From contig NZ_LGDE01000442.1 of the NCBI RefSeq assembly GCF_001279725.1, positions 1 to 31,877 of the forward strand: 31,877 bases of DNA. The letters run 5' to 3'. Made by a program: the position numbers and the translations under genes. This stretch comes from Streptomyces sp. WM4235. Its GTDB lineage: Bacteria > Actinomycetota > Actinomycetes > Streptomycetales > Streptomycetaceae. This document shows positions 9,120 through 15,252 of the stretch, piece by piece; position 1 is the first letter of the stretch; every line of letters begins with the position of its first letter. The notes beneath the pieces are model-generated. The model had not been told where the DNA came from and did no database searches. It saw nothing but the letters and a program-made list of their open reading frames with translations.

Positions 9120-10634
9120 GTGAAGTTCAAGCGTATGGCCCTGGTCGCGGCTGCCGCCGTCGCGGGTCCGACCGTTCTCGCCGCCACACCGGCCATGGCC
9201 GCCGACCAGCCGGCAGTGATCGTTCCGGACACCGCGCCGAAGGAGGACGCCGCCCCGGCGACCGACGGCGCCCCGGCCGCGCAGCAGCAGGATCAAGCCA
9301 AGCCGGCCCCGGTCGCACCGACCGCCCCGACGGGCTCCCCCGCCGCCGAGCCGGCCCCGAAGGCCGCCGAGACGCCGAAGGCACCCCAGGCACCGCAGGC
9401 CCCCAAGGCACCGCAGGCCGAGAAGTCGGGCGAGACCGAGATCCCCCTCGGGGACGAGCTCCCCGACTCGATGCTGATGGGCCCCGAGGTCACCGTCCAG
9501 GGCATCCCGAAGGACGGCTTCCCGCCAGGGGGCGGCTGGACCGACCTGACCGTCAAGGTCGACAACAGCGGCCACATCGCCGTCAAGAACTACGTCCCGC
9601 ACCTGTCGGTCATGGAGCTGGAGGGCCGCTTCAAGGCCTCCCAGATCAAGGTCGAGTACCGCGCCGCCGGCCAGAGCGGCGCGGCCTGGAAGTCCGCCGC
9701 GCCGATCCAGAGCGAGGAGATGGGCCCCGGCATCCAGTACGACCTGGGCCAGACCCCCTCGATCGCACCCAACGCGAAGTACTCCCTCGACGTGCGCATC
9801 GGCTTCGCCGCGGACATCGCCGTCCTGCCCTTCGAGATCTACACCGACGGCTCCAGCACGACCGCCGCCGGCGTCGCCCACTCCCCCGCCTCCTGGTACA
9901 CCGCCAAGATCGTCGGGGCCGAGGACGGCGAAGAGATCCCGATGCCCGTCGAGGGCCCCGCGCTCACCGTGAACGGCGTGCCGAAGGGCGGCTTCACGGC
10001 CGGAGCCGACTGGCGGAACCTCTCGATCCACGTCGACAACACCGGCAAGCAGCGCCTCGGACAGTTCGACCTCGCCCTGATCATGGCGCGCCCCGACTGG
10101 GTCTCGATGGAGTCCTCCCAGATCGCCCTGGAGGTCTACAGCAAGGACGCCCAGGGCAAGAAGGGCTGGCACAAGGCCGACTTCCACGACGAGGACGGAG
10201 TCTTCTTCGGCTTCGACCTCGCCGGCGGTGCGGTCGAAGCGGGCCAGAGCTTCGACGTACAGGTACGCGTCCGCTTCGCCGCCGACGCCCCGACCGGAGA
10301 CCTGACCCTCGGCGTCGCCGGCTGGGCCACGGTGGACGAGGACACCGGCGAGTACGCCGAGTCCCACTCCGACGGCATCCTGACGAAGATCAAGAAGGCG
10401 GGTACGGACACCATCCCGGAAATCGGACCCGACGAGGAGAACCAGCACACCCCCGACGGCGACTCCAAGCCGATCGACCGGAACCCCGGCGGCACCGGCG
10501 GCACCGGCGGCGAACTCGCCGCCACCGGCAGCTCCCCCGCCACCAGCTGGGCCCTCGGCGCAGGCGGCGTGGCCCTGGCGATGGGCGCAGCCCTGGTGGC
10601 CGGCACAGGCCGCCGTCGCCGCCCCACCGCCTGA
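9120..10634 (+). CDS. Sortase-anchored surface protein, LAATG motif, two repeated domains
   Basis: A 504-residue predicted cell-wall protein. GTG 9120 follows GGGGGGAA (9107-9114). A signal peptide (basic start, hydrophobic core, cleavage near AMA-AD at 27-29) leads to a Pro/Ala/Lys-rich stalk (about 30-115). Two homologous domains follow: one opens with VTVQGIPKDGFPPGGGW (about 123), the other with LTVNGVPKGGFTAGADW (about 281), each continuing into a VDN(S/T)G strand, so they arose by duplication. A Gly/Thr linker precedes LAATG (466-470), a hydrophobic segment and the tail GRRRRPTA, a complete sorting signal. The LAxTG form is the type used by class E sortases of streptomycetes. No sortase gene is nearby. 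The role of the repeated domain is unknown. Confidence 0.85.
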   Translation: MKFKRMALVAAAAVAGPTVLAATPAMAADQPAVIVPDTAPKEDAAPATDGAPAAQQQDQAKPAPVAPTAPTGSPAAEPAPKAAETPKAPQAPQAPKAPQAEKSGETEIPLGDELPDSMLMGPEVTVQGIPKDGFPPGGGWTDLTVKVDNSGHIAVKNYVPHLSVMELEGRFKASQIKVEYRAAGQSGAAWKSAAPIQSEEMGPGIQYDLGQTPSIAPNAKYSLDVRIGFAADIAVLPFEIYTDGSSTTAAGVAHSPASWYTAKIVGAEDGEEIPMPVEGPALTVNGVPKGGFTAGADWRNLSIHVDNTGKQRLGQFDLALIMARPDWVSMESSQIALEVYSKDAQGKKGWHKADFHDEDGVFFGFDLAGGAVEAGQSFDVQVRVRFAADAPTGDLTLGVAGWATVDEDTGEYAESHSDGILTKIKKAGTDTIPEIGPDEENQHTPDGDSKPIDRNPGGTGGTGGELAATGSSPATSWALGAGGVALAMGAALVAGTGRRRRPTA

Positions 10635-10674
10635 CCCGCACGCACCCGCGCACACCCGCACGCACAGGCCGTAC

Positions 10675-10714
10675 GAGGAACCCCCGCCGCCCGCCCGGGC
10701 CGCGGGGGTTCCTC
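10675..10714. terminator. Convergent hairpin between surface-protein and ATPase genes
   Basis: A perfect 13-bp inverted repeat (10675-10687, GAGGAACCCCCGC, with 10702-10714) and a 14-base loop. It lies between convergent genes and its right arm touches the stop codon of the minus-strand ATPase gene. It is probably a bidirectional terminator, without a T-run. Confidence 0.8.
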
Positions 10715-11111
10715 ATGTGTCGTACTCGCACCACACCACCTTCCCGGGCACGCACGGCACGACCCCCCACCGGTCCGCGAGCGCCGCGACCAGGAGCAGC
10801 CCCCGACCCCCCTCCACGCGCACGTCCCGGCCCTCGATCCGGGGGCGCCCGCCCCCGCTGTCGTGCACCTCGATCCGGACCGCGCCCTCGAAGCGCAGCA
10901 ACCGCAGCCGATAGCCCCGGCCGGGCGGGACGCCGTGCAGCAGGGCATTGGTGGCCATCTCACTCACGCAGAGCAACAGGTCGTCCCGACGGTCGGTCAC
11001 CTCCCACGCGTCGAGCGTCTCGCCCAGGAACTCCCTTGCGGTACGCACGGTTTGGCGGCTGCGCGGATAGAACCGCTCCCGCACCAGGGCGGGTTGAATA
11101 TTCACGTTCAC
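10713..11111 (-). CDS. ATP-binding anti-sigma-factor-type protein (HATPase_c, SpoIIAB/RsbW-like)
   Basis: A 132-residue single-domain GHKL ATPase. The N-box is CVSEMATNALLHG (E51, N55), the G1 box VHDSGGGRP (D84) and the G2 box GGRGLLLV (101-108). Small stand-alone proteins of this type in streptomycetes resemble SpoIIAB/RsbW anti-sigma kinases, but most have unproven partners. GTG 11111 gives the usual length; a second GTG two codons in is possible. The gene is divergent from an XRE/DUF5753 regulator and DUF397 gene, the same trio found around whiJ and abaA-like loci in S. coelicolor (my recollection). That context suggests it regulates, or is regulated with, the neighbouring pair. There is no sigma factor gene next to it. 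Confidence 0.85.
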   Translation of the reverse strand: MNVNIQPALVRERFYPRSRQTVRTAREFLGETLDAWEVTDRRDDLLLCVSEMATNALLHGVPPGRGYRLRLLRFEGAVRIEVHDSGGGRPRIEGRDVRVEGGRGLLLVAALADRWGVVPCVPGKVVWCEYDT

Positions 11112-11223
11112 GGGGCGATGGTCGCGGTGCGTGACTAGCGTGAGTGAGACGACCGACCCGCACTCCTCACTGAGTACGGGTTGGTACGGCTATCACTCGG
11201 GCGCAGGTGGGGAGTTCGGTTGC
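11112..11223. promoter_or_regulatory. Divergent control region of ATPase and XRE-DUF397 genes
   Basis: A 112-base gap between divergent genes. Related TCACT/AGTGA words recur (GTGAGTGAG near 11139-11147, CTCACTGAGT near 11166-11175, TATCACTCGG at 11191-11200) and could be half-sites for the XRE protein. This is suggestive only. The ribosome site of the XRE gene is GTGGGGAG (about 11207-11214). Confidence 0.35.
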
Positions 11224-12048
11224 ATGCCACCAAGGAAGAGGCCTCGGCCCAATTCGACCGCGATGAAGATGGTCGGCGAGATGGTCGCCGCCGCCCGACT
11301 CGCCAAAGGACTGACCCAGCGCGCACTGGCCCTGGAAGTGCCCCTGGACATCGAGACGCTGGCCTCCATCGAGCAGGGCCGCCGTGTCCTGATGCCCGAT
11401 GTCGCCGAGCGGATGGACCGGATCCTGGGCCTGCCCGGGATGCTGACGGTCGCCGCGAACAAGATGCCCGAGGTCGACAGCATCCCGCCGTGGGCCGAGG
11501 AATACTTCGAACGCGAGGCGGAGGCCGTCGCCCTGTCCTGGTACGACACCCTGATCGTCCCAGGCTTGCTCCAGACAGAGGAATACGCCAGAACCGTGTT
11601 CAGCTGCCGCGTTCCCTACATGGGCGAAGAGAAGATCGAACTCCAAACCGCCCGGCGAATGCAGCGCCAGGAGATTCTTCGCCGCCAGACCCCGCCAACG
11701 CTCAGCTTCGTCATCTGCGAGACCGCACTACGTGACCGACTCGGCGGGGATGAGGTCTACCAAGAACAGCTTCGCCACCTCCGCTCCTGCGCCGACCGCC
11801 CGAGCATTTCGCTCCAGGTGTTGCCGCAAGGCATCACAGCCCACGCAGGCCTCACAGGTCCATTCATCCTCGTGGAAACGCCTGATCATCAGCGCCTCGC
11901 TTACTCCGAAACCCAGCGCGGCAGCATCCTCGTGCGGGACCCGAACGAGGTCAGCATCCTTGCCCAGAAGTATGCAATGCTGCGATCCCAGGCCCTCAAC
12001 GTCGTTCATACGAAAGGCCTGTTGGACCGGCTGCTAGGAGACCAATGA
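11224..12048 (+). CDS. XRE-family regulator with DUF5753 domain (WhiJ/Scr1-like)
   Basis: A 274-residue regulator. ATG 11224 is about 10 bases after GTGGGGAG. A helix-turn-helix lies at about 17-52 (MVAAARLAKGLTQRALALEV, then LASIEQGRR). The rest, from about 88, is the DUF5753 domain, recognised by EYFEREAEAVALSWYDTLIV, PGLLQTEEYARTVF and the C-terminal NEVSILAQKYAMLRSQAL. It overlaps the DUF397 gene by ATGA, so the two are translationally coupled. XRE-DUF397 pairs are known in Streptomyces as regulators of development and antibiotic production (WhiJ locus; Scr1/Scr2). The stretch 11560-12010 looks less GC-extreme at third positions than neighbouring genes, which may indicate transfer or weaker codon selection. 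Its target is unknown, probably its own divergent promoter. Confidence 0.9.
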   Translation: MPPRKRPRPNSTAMKMVGEMVAAARLAKGLTQRALALEVPLDIETLASIEQGRRVLMPDVAERMDRILGLPGMLTVAANKMPEVDSIPPWAEEYFEREAEAVALSWYDTLIVPGLLQTEEYARTVFSCRVPYMGEEKIELQTARRMQRQEILRRQTPPTLSFVICETALRDRLGGDEVYQEQLRHLRSCADRPSISLQVLPQGITAHAGLTGPFILVETPDHQRLAYSETQRGSILVRDPNEVSILAQKYAMLRSQALNVVHTKGLLDRLLGDQ

Positions 12049-12293
12049 GCACCACATTGAAGTGGTTCAAGTCCAGCTACAGCAACGACGAGGGCGGCGC
12101 CTGCCTCGAAGTCGCCGTCGCCTGGCGCAAGTCCAGCCACAGCGGCAGCGAGGGTGGCCAGTGCGTCGAGGTGGCCACCTGCTCCTGCGCCGCCGGTCAG
12201 GTGCACGTGCGGGACTCCAAGGTGGCGCACGGACCCACCCTGACCCTCGCCCCGCACAGCTGGACCCGCCTGACCGACTGGGTCCGCGACTAG
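12045..12293 (+). CDS. DUF397 small protein with duplicated motif
   Basis: An 82-residue protein overlapping the XRE gene by 4 bases (ATGA). The DUF397 motif occurs twice: WFKSSYSNDEGGACLEVAV (about 7-25) and WRKSSHSGSEGGQCVEVAT (about 27-45), followed by the family's VHVRDSKVAHGPTLTLAPHS and an end rich in aromatic residues. In studied Streptomyces pairs the DUF397 protein acts with its XRE partner, probably by direct binding. The two-copy form may be a tandem duplication inside the gene, since the first copy lacks the downstream VRDSK part. There are no membrane segments. Confidence 0.88.
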   Translation: MSTTLKWFKSSYSNDEGGACLEVAVAWRKSSHSGSEGGQCVEVATCSCAAGQVHVRDSKVAHGPTLTLAPHSWTRLTDWVRD

Positions 12294-12302
12294 AACGCCC
12301 CC

Positions 12303-12331
12303 GGGCCGCGACACACCCCGTGACGCGGCCC
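12303..12331 (+). terminator. Hairpin after the XRE-DUF397 operon
   Basis: GGGCCGCG (12303-12310) pairs with CGCGGCCC (12324-12331). A short inner CAC/GTG pairing is possible after one A-A mismatch. It stands 10 bases after the DUF397 stop. No T-run. Confidence 0.55.
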
Positions 12332-12399
12332 ACAGGAACGTTCCCCTCCTCGGCCTCCTCCTCGGGGTGTTGGCATTCACCACCCCCGGGGGAGCAGGC

Positions 12400-12834
12400 A
12401 TGAACGTCACCACCCGACACCGCACCGGCACCGCGCCGGCCGCCTTGCTGACCGTCGACGGCCTCGCACACCTGTACTGGGCCCCCGGCGCCACCTGGCC
12501 CGCCGCCGACGAGCGCACCCTGTCGCCGGCCGTGCTCGGCACGGAGGTGTCCTTCGGCCCGCCCGTCGTGCTGCCGCCGGCCGCGCTCACCCTGACCGGC
12601 GCCGCCGCCGTCCTCGCGCACTCCCGCGGCCGGGGCGGGCCGGTCACCCGCCTGGTCACCGCCGCCGTCGCCGCCGGACTCGCCGTACGCGGCCTCGCAG
12701 GCCTGGGCTGGGCGACCGGTCGGCCTTCCGTGTCGGTGGCGACCACGACGCCGGTGGCCTCGTGTGCGCTGCCGTCCGCGAGGACCACGCCGGTGCCACC
12801 GGTTCTTCGGCGGCAGCCCCCCTCGGCTGCCTGA
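12400..12834 (+). CDS. DUF3995-like membrane protein with abnormal C-terminus
   Basis: ATG 12400 has GGGGGAG (12388-12394) in front. Residues about 10-105 look like a DUF3995 membrane protein: ALLTVDGLAHLYWAPGATWP, a VLGTEVSFGPPVVLPPA block and the hydrophobic LVTAAVAAGLAVRGLAGLGW. As I recall the family, another hydrophobic helix (a YTPLCL-like block) should follow. Instead, from about residue 108 (nt 12720), the protein turns into a hydrophilic Thr/Pro/Ser tail to its stop, and I do not find the missing block in the other two plus frames. The gene has probably lost its C-terminus by recombination; it may still be translated. The minus strand of this tail resembles a DUF1876 fragment (separate entry). 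Confidence 0.6.
   Translation: MNVTTRHRTGTAPAALLTVDGLAHLYWAPGATWPAADERTLSPAVLGTEVSFGPPVVLPPAALTLTGAAAVLAHSRGRGGPVTRLVTAAVAAGLAVRGLAGLGWATGRPSVSVATTTPVASCALPSARTTPVPPVLRRQPPSAA
12717..12830 (-). pseudogene. Possible DUF1876 gene remnant
   Basis: Read on the minus strand, this stretch encodes RTGGTGVVLADGSAHEATG and a little more, which aligns with RTGAAAMVRLADGSEMRAHG of the intact DUF1876 protein just downstream (12957-13229), including the shared RTG, V.LADGS and H. Upstream and downstream the frame has no recognisable continuation and no start site. The stretch coincides with the part of the DUF3995 gene that does not fit its family. Short similarity of this kind can be chance, so confidence is low. 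Confidence 0.3.
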
Positions 12835-12898
12835 CCCGGCAGTACGCGCCGCCCGGCAGCGCCCTGCGGCGCGGCCCGCCGTAATGGGCGCTGCGCGC

Positions 12899-12938
12899 CG
12901 CGGCCCCGCCCCGGCGCGCACGCCGGGACGGGGCCGCG
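12899..12938. terminator. Hairpin between convergent DUF3995 and DUF1876 genes
   Basis: Two 17-base arms (12899-12915 and 12922-12938; CGCGGCCCCG at the base) pair with one mismatch around a 6-base loop. The hairpin lies between convergent reading frames, so it probably serves both. Confidence 0.7.
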
Positions 12939-12943
12939 ATCAG

Positions 12944-12971
12944 CGGTTGAGCGGAGTCAACGGTTGAGCGG
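12944..12971. repeat. 17-bp-period tandem duplication at the 3' end of the DUF1876 gene
   Basis: CGGTTGAGCGG occurs at 12944-12954 and again at 12961-12971, in phase with a 17-base step. The right copy encodes the last codons (Pro-Leu-Asn-Arg-stop, minus strand) of the DUF1876 gene; the left copy repeats the same ending after its stop. Confidence 0.7.
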
Positions 12972-13229
12972 GTACGAGTGCCGGCCCGTGGCCTCGTCGA
13001 TCTCCGTGTGCGCCTTCTGCAACATCTGGCCCGCGAGGTCCATCAGCGCCCTCGCGCCGGCGATCTCCTCGCCGACCCGCAGCTGATCCGGATCCGACGG
13101 GTGGCGCATGGCATAGCCGTGCGCCCTCATCTCGGAGCCGTCCGCGAGCCTCACCATGGCCGCCGCACCCGTGCGGTGCCCCTCTTCGGAGAACTCCAGC
13201 TCCACGTGCCATCCGACGAGCGTGGACAT
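12957..13229 (-). CDS. DUF1876 (dsRBD-like) small protein
   Basis: A 90-residue protein of the DUF1876 family, common in streptomycetes and usually encoded in several copies. Typical parts are the N-terminal WHVELEFSEEGHRTGAAA, the strand VRLADGSEMRAHGYA and the Asp/Pro turn HPSDPDQLRVGEEIAGARAL leading to a C-terminal helix. A good ribosome site (GGAGGT, minus) precedes ATG 13229. The fold is described as similar to a double-stranded RNA binding domain, but no function is established. No signal peptide or membrane segment. It is flanked by a hairpin on its 3' side and is divergent from the secreted-protein gene at 13418. Confidence 0.85.
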   Translation of the reverse strand: MSTLVGWHVELEFSEEGHRTGAAAMVRLADGSEMRAHGYAMRHPSDPDQLRVGEEIAGARALMDLAGQMLQKAHTEIDEATGRHSYPLNR

Positions 13230-13417
13230 GCTGCACCACCTCCAGGATCACCCTGCTTCCAGGGTGCGCCCGCCGGCGTCGGGCCGCGACCTCCGCCGGT
13301 CGCCGGCTCGCGGCGGGCGACGCACGATGGAAGAGGGGACCCGGGGGCAGGCGGCTCGCAGAGCCGCCGCCACTCCCCCACCCCGATCTCCTCGACTCTC
13401 CTCGACAGGAGCAGCCC

Positions 13418-13984
13418 ATGTTCCGCACCACTCGGCGCGTACGACGCGTCGCCGTCACCACGCTCGTCGCGTCCTCGTTCGCCCTCGGCGGCGCCGCCTT
13501 CCTCGCGCCCACCGCCGGCGCGGCGGTCCCCGCCGCGAGCTGCACCGTGACGCCCGGGCCGACCGGCTCCGTCGTCATCACCGGCGAGGGCTTCACGGCC
13601 CCCCGCAAGCTCAACGACGGCGAGAGCACGCAGCCCCTGAACGTCGACGCGAACGGCAACTTCCGGGAGACCCGCTTCCAGAAGAACGTCAACTACACGG
13701 TCCTCGCGGTCAACGAGGACCAGAACTTCATCTTCGTCAACTGCAAGGTCCTCGCGAAGCCCAGCCCCGACTCACCCACGTCCAAGCCGAACAAGCCCCC
13801 CCAGAACAGCCAGGCGGACTTCCGGCAGGGCTTCAAGGACGGATTCGGCGTCGGCAGGCCGGCCGCCCTCAAGAGCTGCGACGGCCGCCCGCAGGCCGAC
13901 AAGTCCCAGCAGCACAGCGACTCCTACTGGAAGGGCTGGAACCAGGGAGTCGGCGCAGCCTTCCGACAGGCCTGCAAGGGCTGA
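13418..13984 (+). CDS. Small secreted protein of unknown function, four cysteines
   Basis: A 188-residue protein. ATG 13418 follows AGGAG. A basic start (RTTRRVRRVAVTT), a hydrophobic core and a cleavage site near TAGA-AVPA (about 35) mark a signal peptide with no lipobox or anchor, so the protein is probably released or wall-associated. The mature part has a beta-rich N-terminal region (SCTVTPGPTGSVVITGEGFT, later FVNCKVL), a Pro/Ser/Lys hinge, and a C-terminal region with repeated aromatic/Gly motifs (FRQGFKDGFGVG, YWKGWNQGVGAAFRQ), which look like a short internal repeat. Four Cys in the mature part (SCTV, NCKV, SCDG, ACKG) could form two disulfides. I do not recognise the family. Confidence 0.75.
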   Translation: MFRTTRRVRRVAVTTLVASSFALGGAAFLAPTAGAAVPAASCTVTPGPTGSVVITGEGFTAPRKLNDGESTQPLNVDANGNFRETRFQKNVNYTVLAVNEDQNFIFVNCKVLAKPSPDSPTSKPNKPPQNSQADFRQGFKDGFGVGRPAALKSCDGRPQADKSQQHSDSYWKGWNQGVGAAFRQACKG

Positions 13985-14059
13985 CCCACCGAGCCGCTCA
14001 CCCCACCGGGCCCCGCGGGGCCTCGGCCACCGCCCGGCCCCCGGTCACCGCGCGCCGGC

Positions 14060-15061
14060 TCAGCGCGCCTCGCGCAGCCACCCCGCGACCTCGGTGGCCC
14101 AGTAGGTCAGGATCGTGTCCGCGCCCGCCCGCCTGATGCCGAGCAGCGTCTCCAGGATCGCCCGGTCGCGCTCGATCCAGCCCTTCTCCGCGGCGGCCTC
14201 GACCATCGCGTACTCGCCACTGATCTGGTAGGCCGCGACCGGCACGTCCACGGCCTGCGCGACCCGGTACAGGATGTCCAGGTAGGGGCCCGCCGGCTTG
14301 ACCATGACCATGTCGGCGCCCTCCTCCAGGTCGAGCGCCAGCTCCCGCAGCGACTCGCGGGCGTTCGCCGGATCCTGCTGGTAGGTCTTGCGGTCGCCCT
14401 GGAGCGAGGAACCGACGGCCTCCCGGAAAGGACCGTAGAACGCCGACGAGTACTTCGCGGTGTACGCCAGGATCGAGACGTCCTCGTGGCCCGTCTCGTC
14501 GAGCGCGTCACGGATCACGCCGACCTGGCCGTCCATCATCCCGCTCGGCCCCACCACGTGGACGCCCGCGTCCGCCTGGACCTGCGCCATCTCCGCGTAC
14601 CGCTCCAGCGTCGCGTCGTTGTCCACGCGCCCGTGCTCGTCCAGGACGCCGCAGTGCCCGTGGTCGGTGTACTCGTCCAGACACAGGTCCGACATGATCA
14701 CCAGGTCGTCGCCGACCTCGGCCTTCACGTCACGGATCGCGAGCTGGAGGATCCCGTCCGGCTCGGTGCCCGCCGTGCCCCGCGCGTCCTTGTTCTCGTC
14801 CGCCGGCACCCCGAAGAGCATGATCCCCGCGACCCCCGCCGAAACCGCCTCGACGGCCGCCTTCCGCAGCGTGTCCCGGGTGTGCTGGACGACGCCCGGC
14901 ATCGCCGCGATGGCGACCGGCTCACTGATGCCCTCGCGCACGAACGCCGGGAGGATCAGGTCCGAGGGGTGCAACCGCGTCTCCGCGACCATCCGCCGCA
15001 TCGCCGGAGTCGTGCGCAGCCGGCGGGGCCGCGAACCGGGGAAGGATCCGTACGCGCTCAT
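14060..15061 (-). CDS. hemB: Delta-aminolevulinic acid dehydratase (porphobilinogen synthase)
   Basis: A 333-residue HemB, which condenses two 5-aminolevulinates into porphobilinogen. The two active-site lysines are in [13 protein letters not shown] (K203) and [15 protein letters not shown] (K255, Schiff base). The metal loop reads [14 protein letters not shown] (C127, C137): two of the three cysteines of the zinc site are present but the middle one is Asp, an intermediate between Zn- and Mg-type enzymes. ATG 15061 has a GAAGAGG-type site upstream. It lies downstream of hemD on the same strand, but a hairpin at 15159-15190 separates them, so expression from its own promoter or by read-through is possible. 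Length and ends are normal. Confidence 0.96.
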   Translation of the reverse strand: MSAYGSFPGSRPRRLRTTPAMRRMVAETRLHPSDLILPAFVREGISEPVAIAAMPGVVQHTRDTLRKAAVEAVSAGVAGIMLFGVPADENKDARGTAGTEPDGILQLAIRDVKAEVGDDLVIMSDLCLDEYTDHGHCGVLDEHGRVDNDATLERYAEMAQVQADAGVHVVGPSGMMDGQVGVIRDALDETGHEDVSILAYTAKYSSAFYGPFREAVGSSLQGDRKTYQQDPANARESLRELALDLEEGADMVMVKPAGPYLDILYRVAQAVDVPVAAYQISGEYAMVEAAAEKGWIERDRAILETLLGIRRAGADTILTYWATEVAGWLREAR

Positions 15062-15158
15062 CTTCAGTCGCCTCTTCGAACTTCGACAGCAGTTGCCCCC
15101 AGCCTAGGGCCGCACCCCGCACGCATGGTGCGCGGCCCGGCGCACCGCCGGAAACGAA

Positions 15159-15190
15159 CGCGGCCCGGGCGCACACGCACCCGGGCCGCG
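15159..15190 (-). terminator. Hairpin between hemD and hemB
   Basis: CGCGGCCCGGG (15159-15169) pairs perfectly with 15180-15190, loop of 10 bases. It follows the hemD stop by about 60 bases and may end or attenuate the rex-hemACD transcript before hemB. A smaller 7-bp hairpin (15215-15221 with 15228-15234) lies just before it in the direction of transcription. Confidence 0.6.
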
Positions 15191-15252
15191 CCCGTCACTC
15201 CTCGCCCCGCCCGACCGGCCGTTCGACCGGCCGGCGAAGCGGCCTCACCGAC

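Noticed and set aside
11531..12065. Minus-strand frames opposite the XRE gene
   Set aside because: No ribosome sites or domains; the plus-strand frame carries clear HTH and DUF5753 motifs.
14009..14022. Perfect palindrome GGCCCCGCGGGGCC after the secreted-protein gene
   Set aside because: It leaves no loop for a stable terminator hairpin and such GC words are frequent by chance here.
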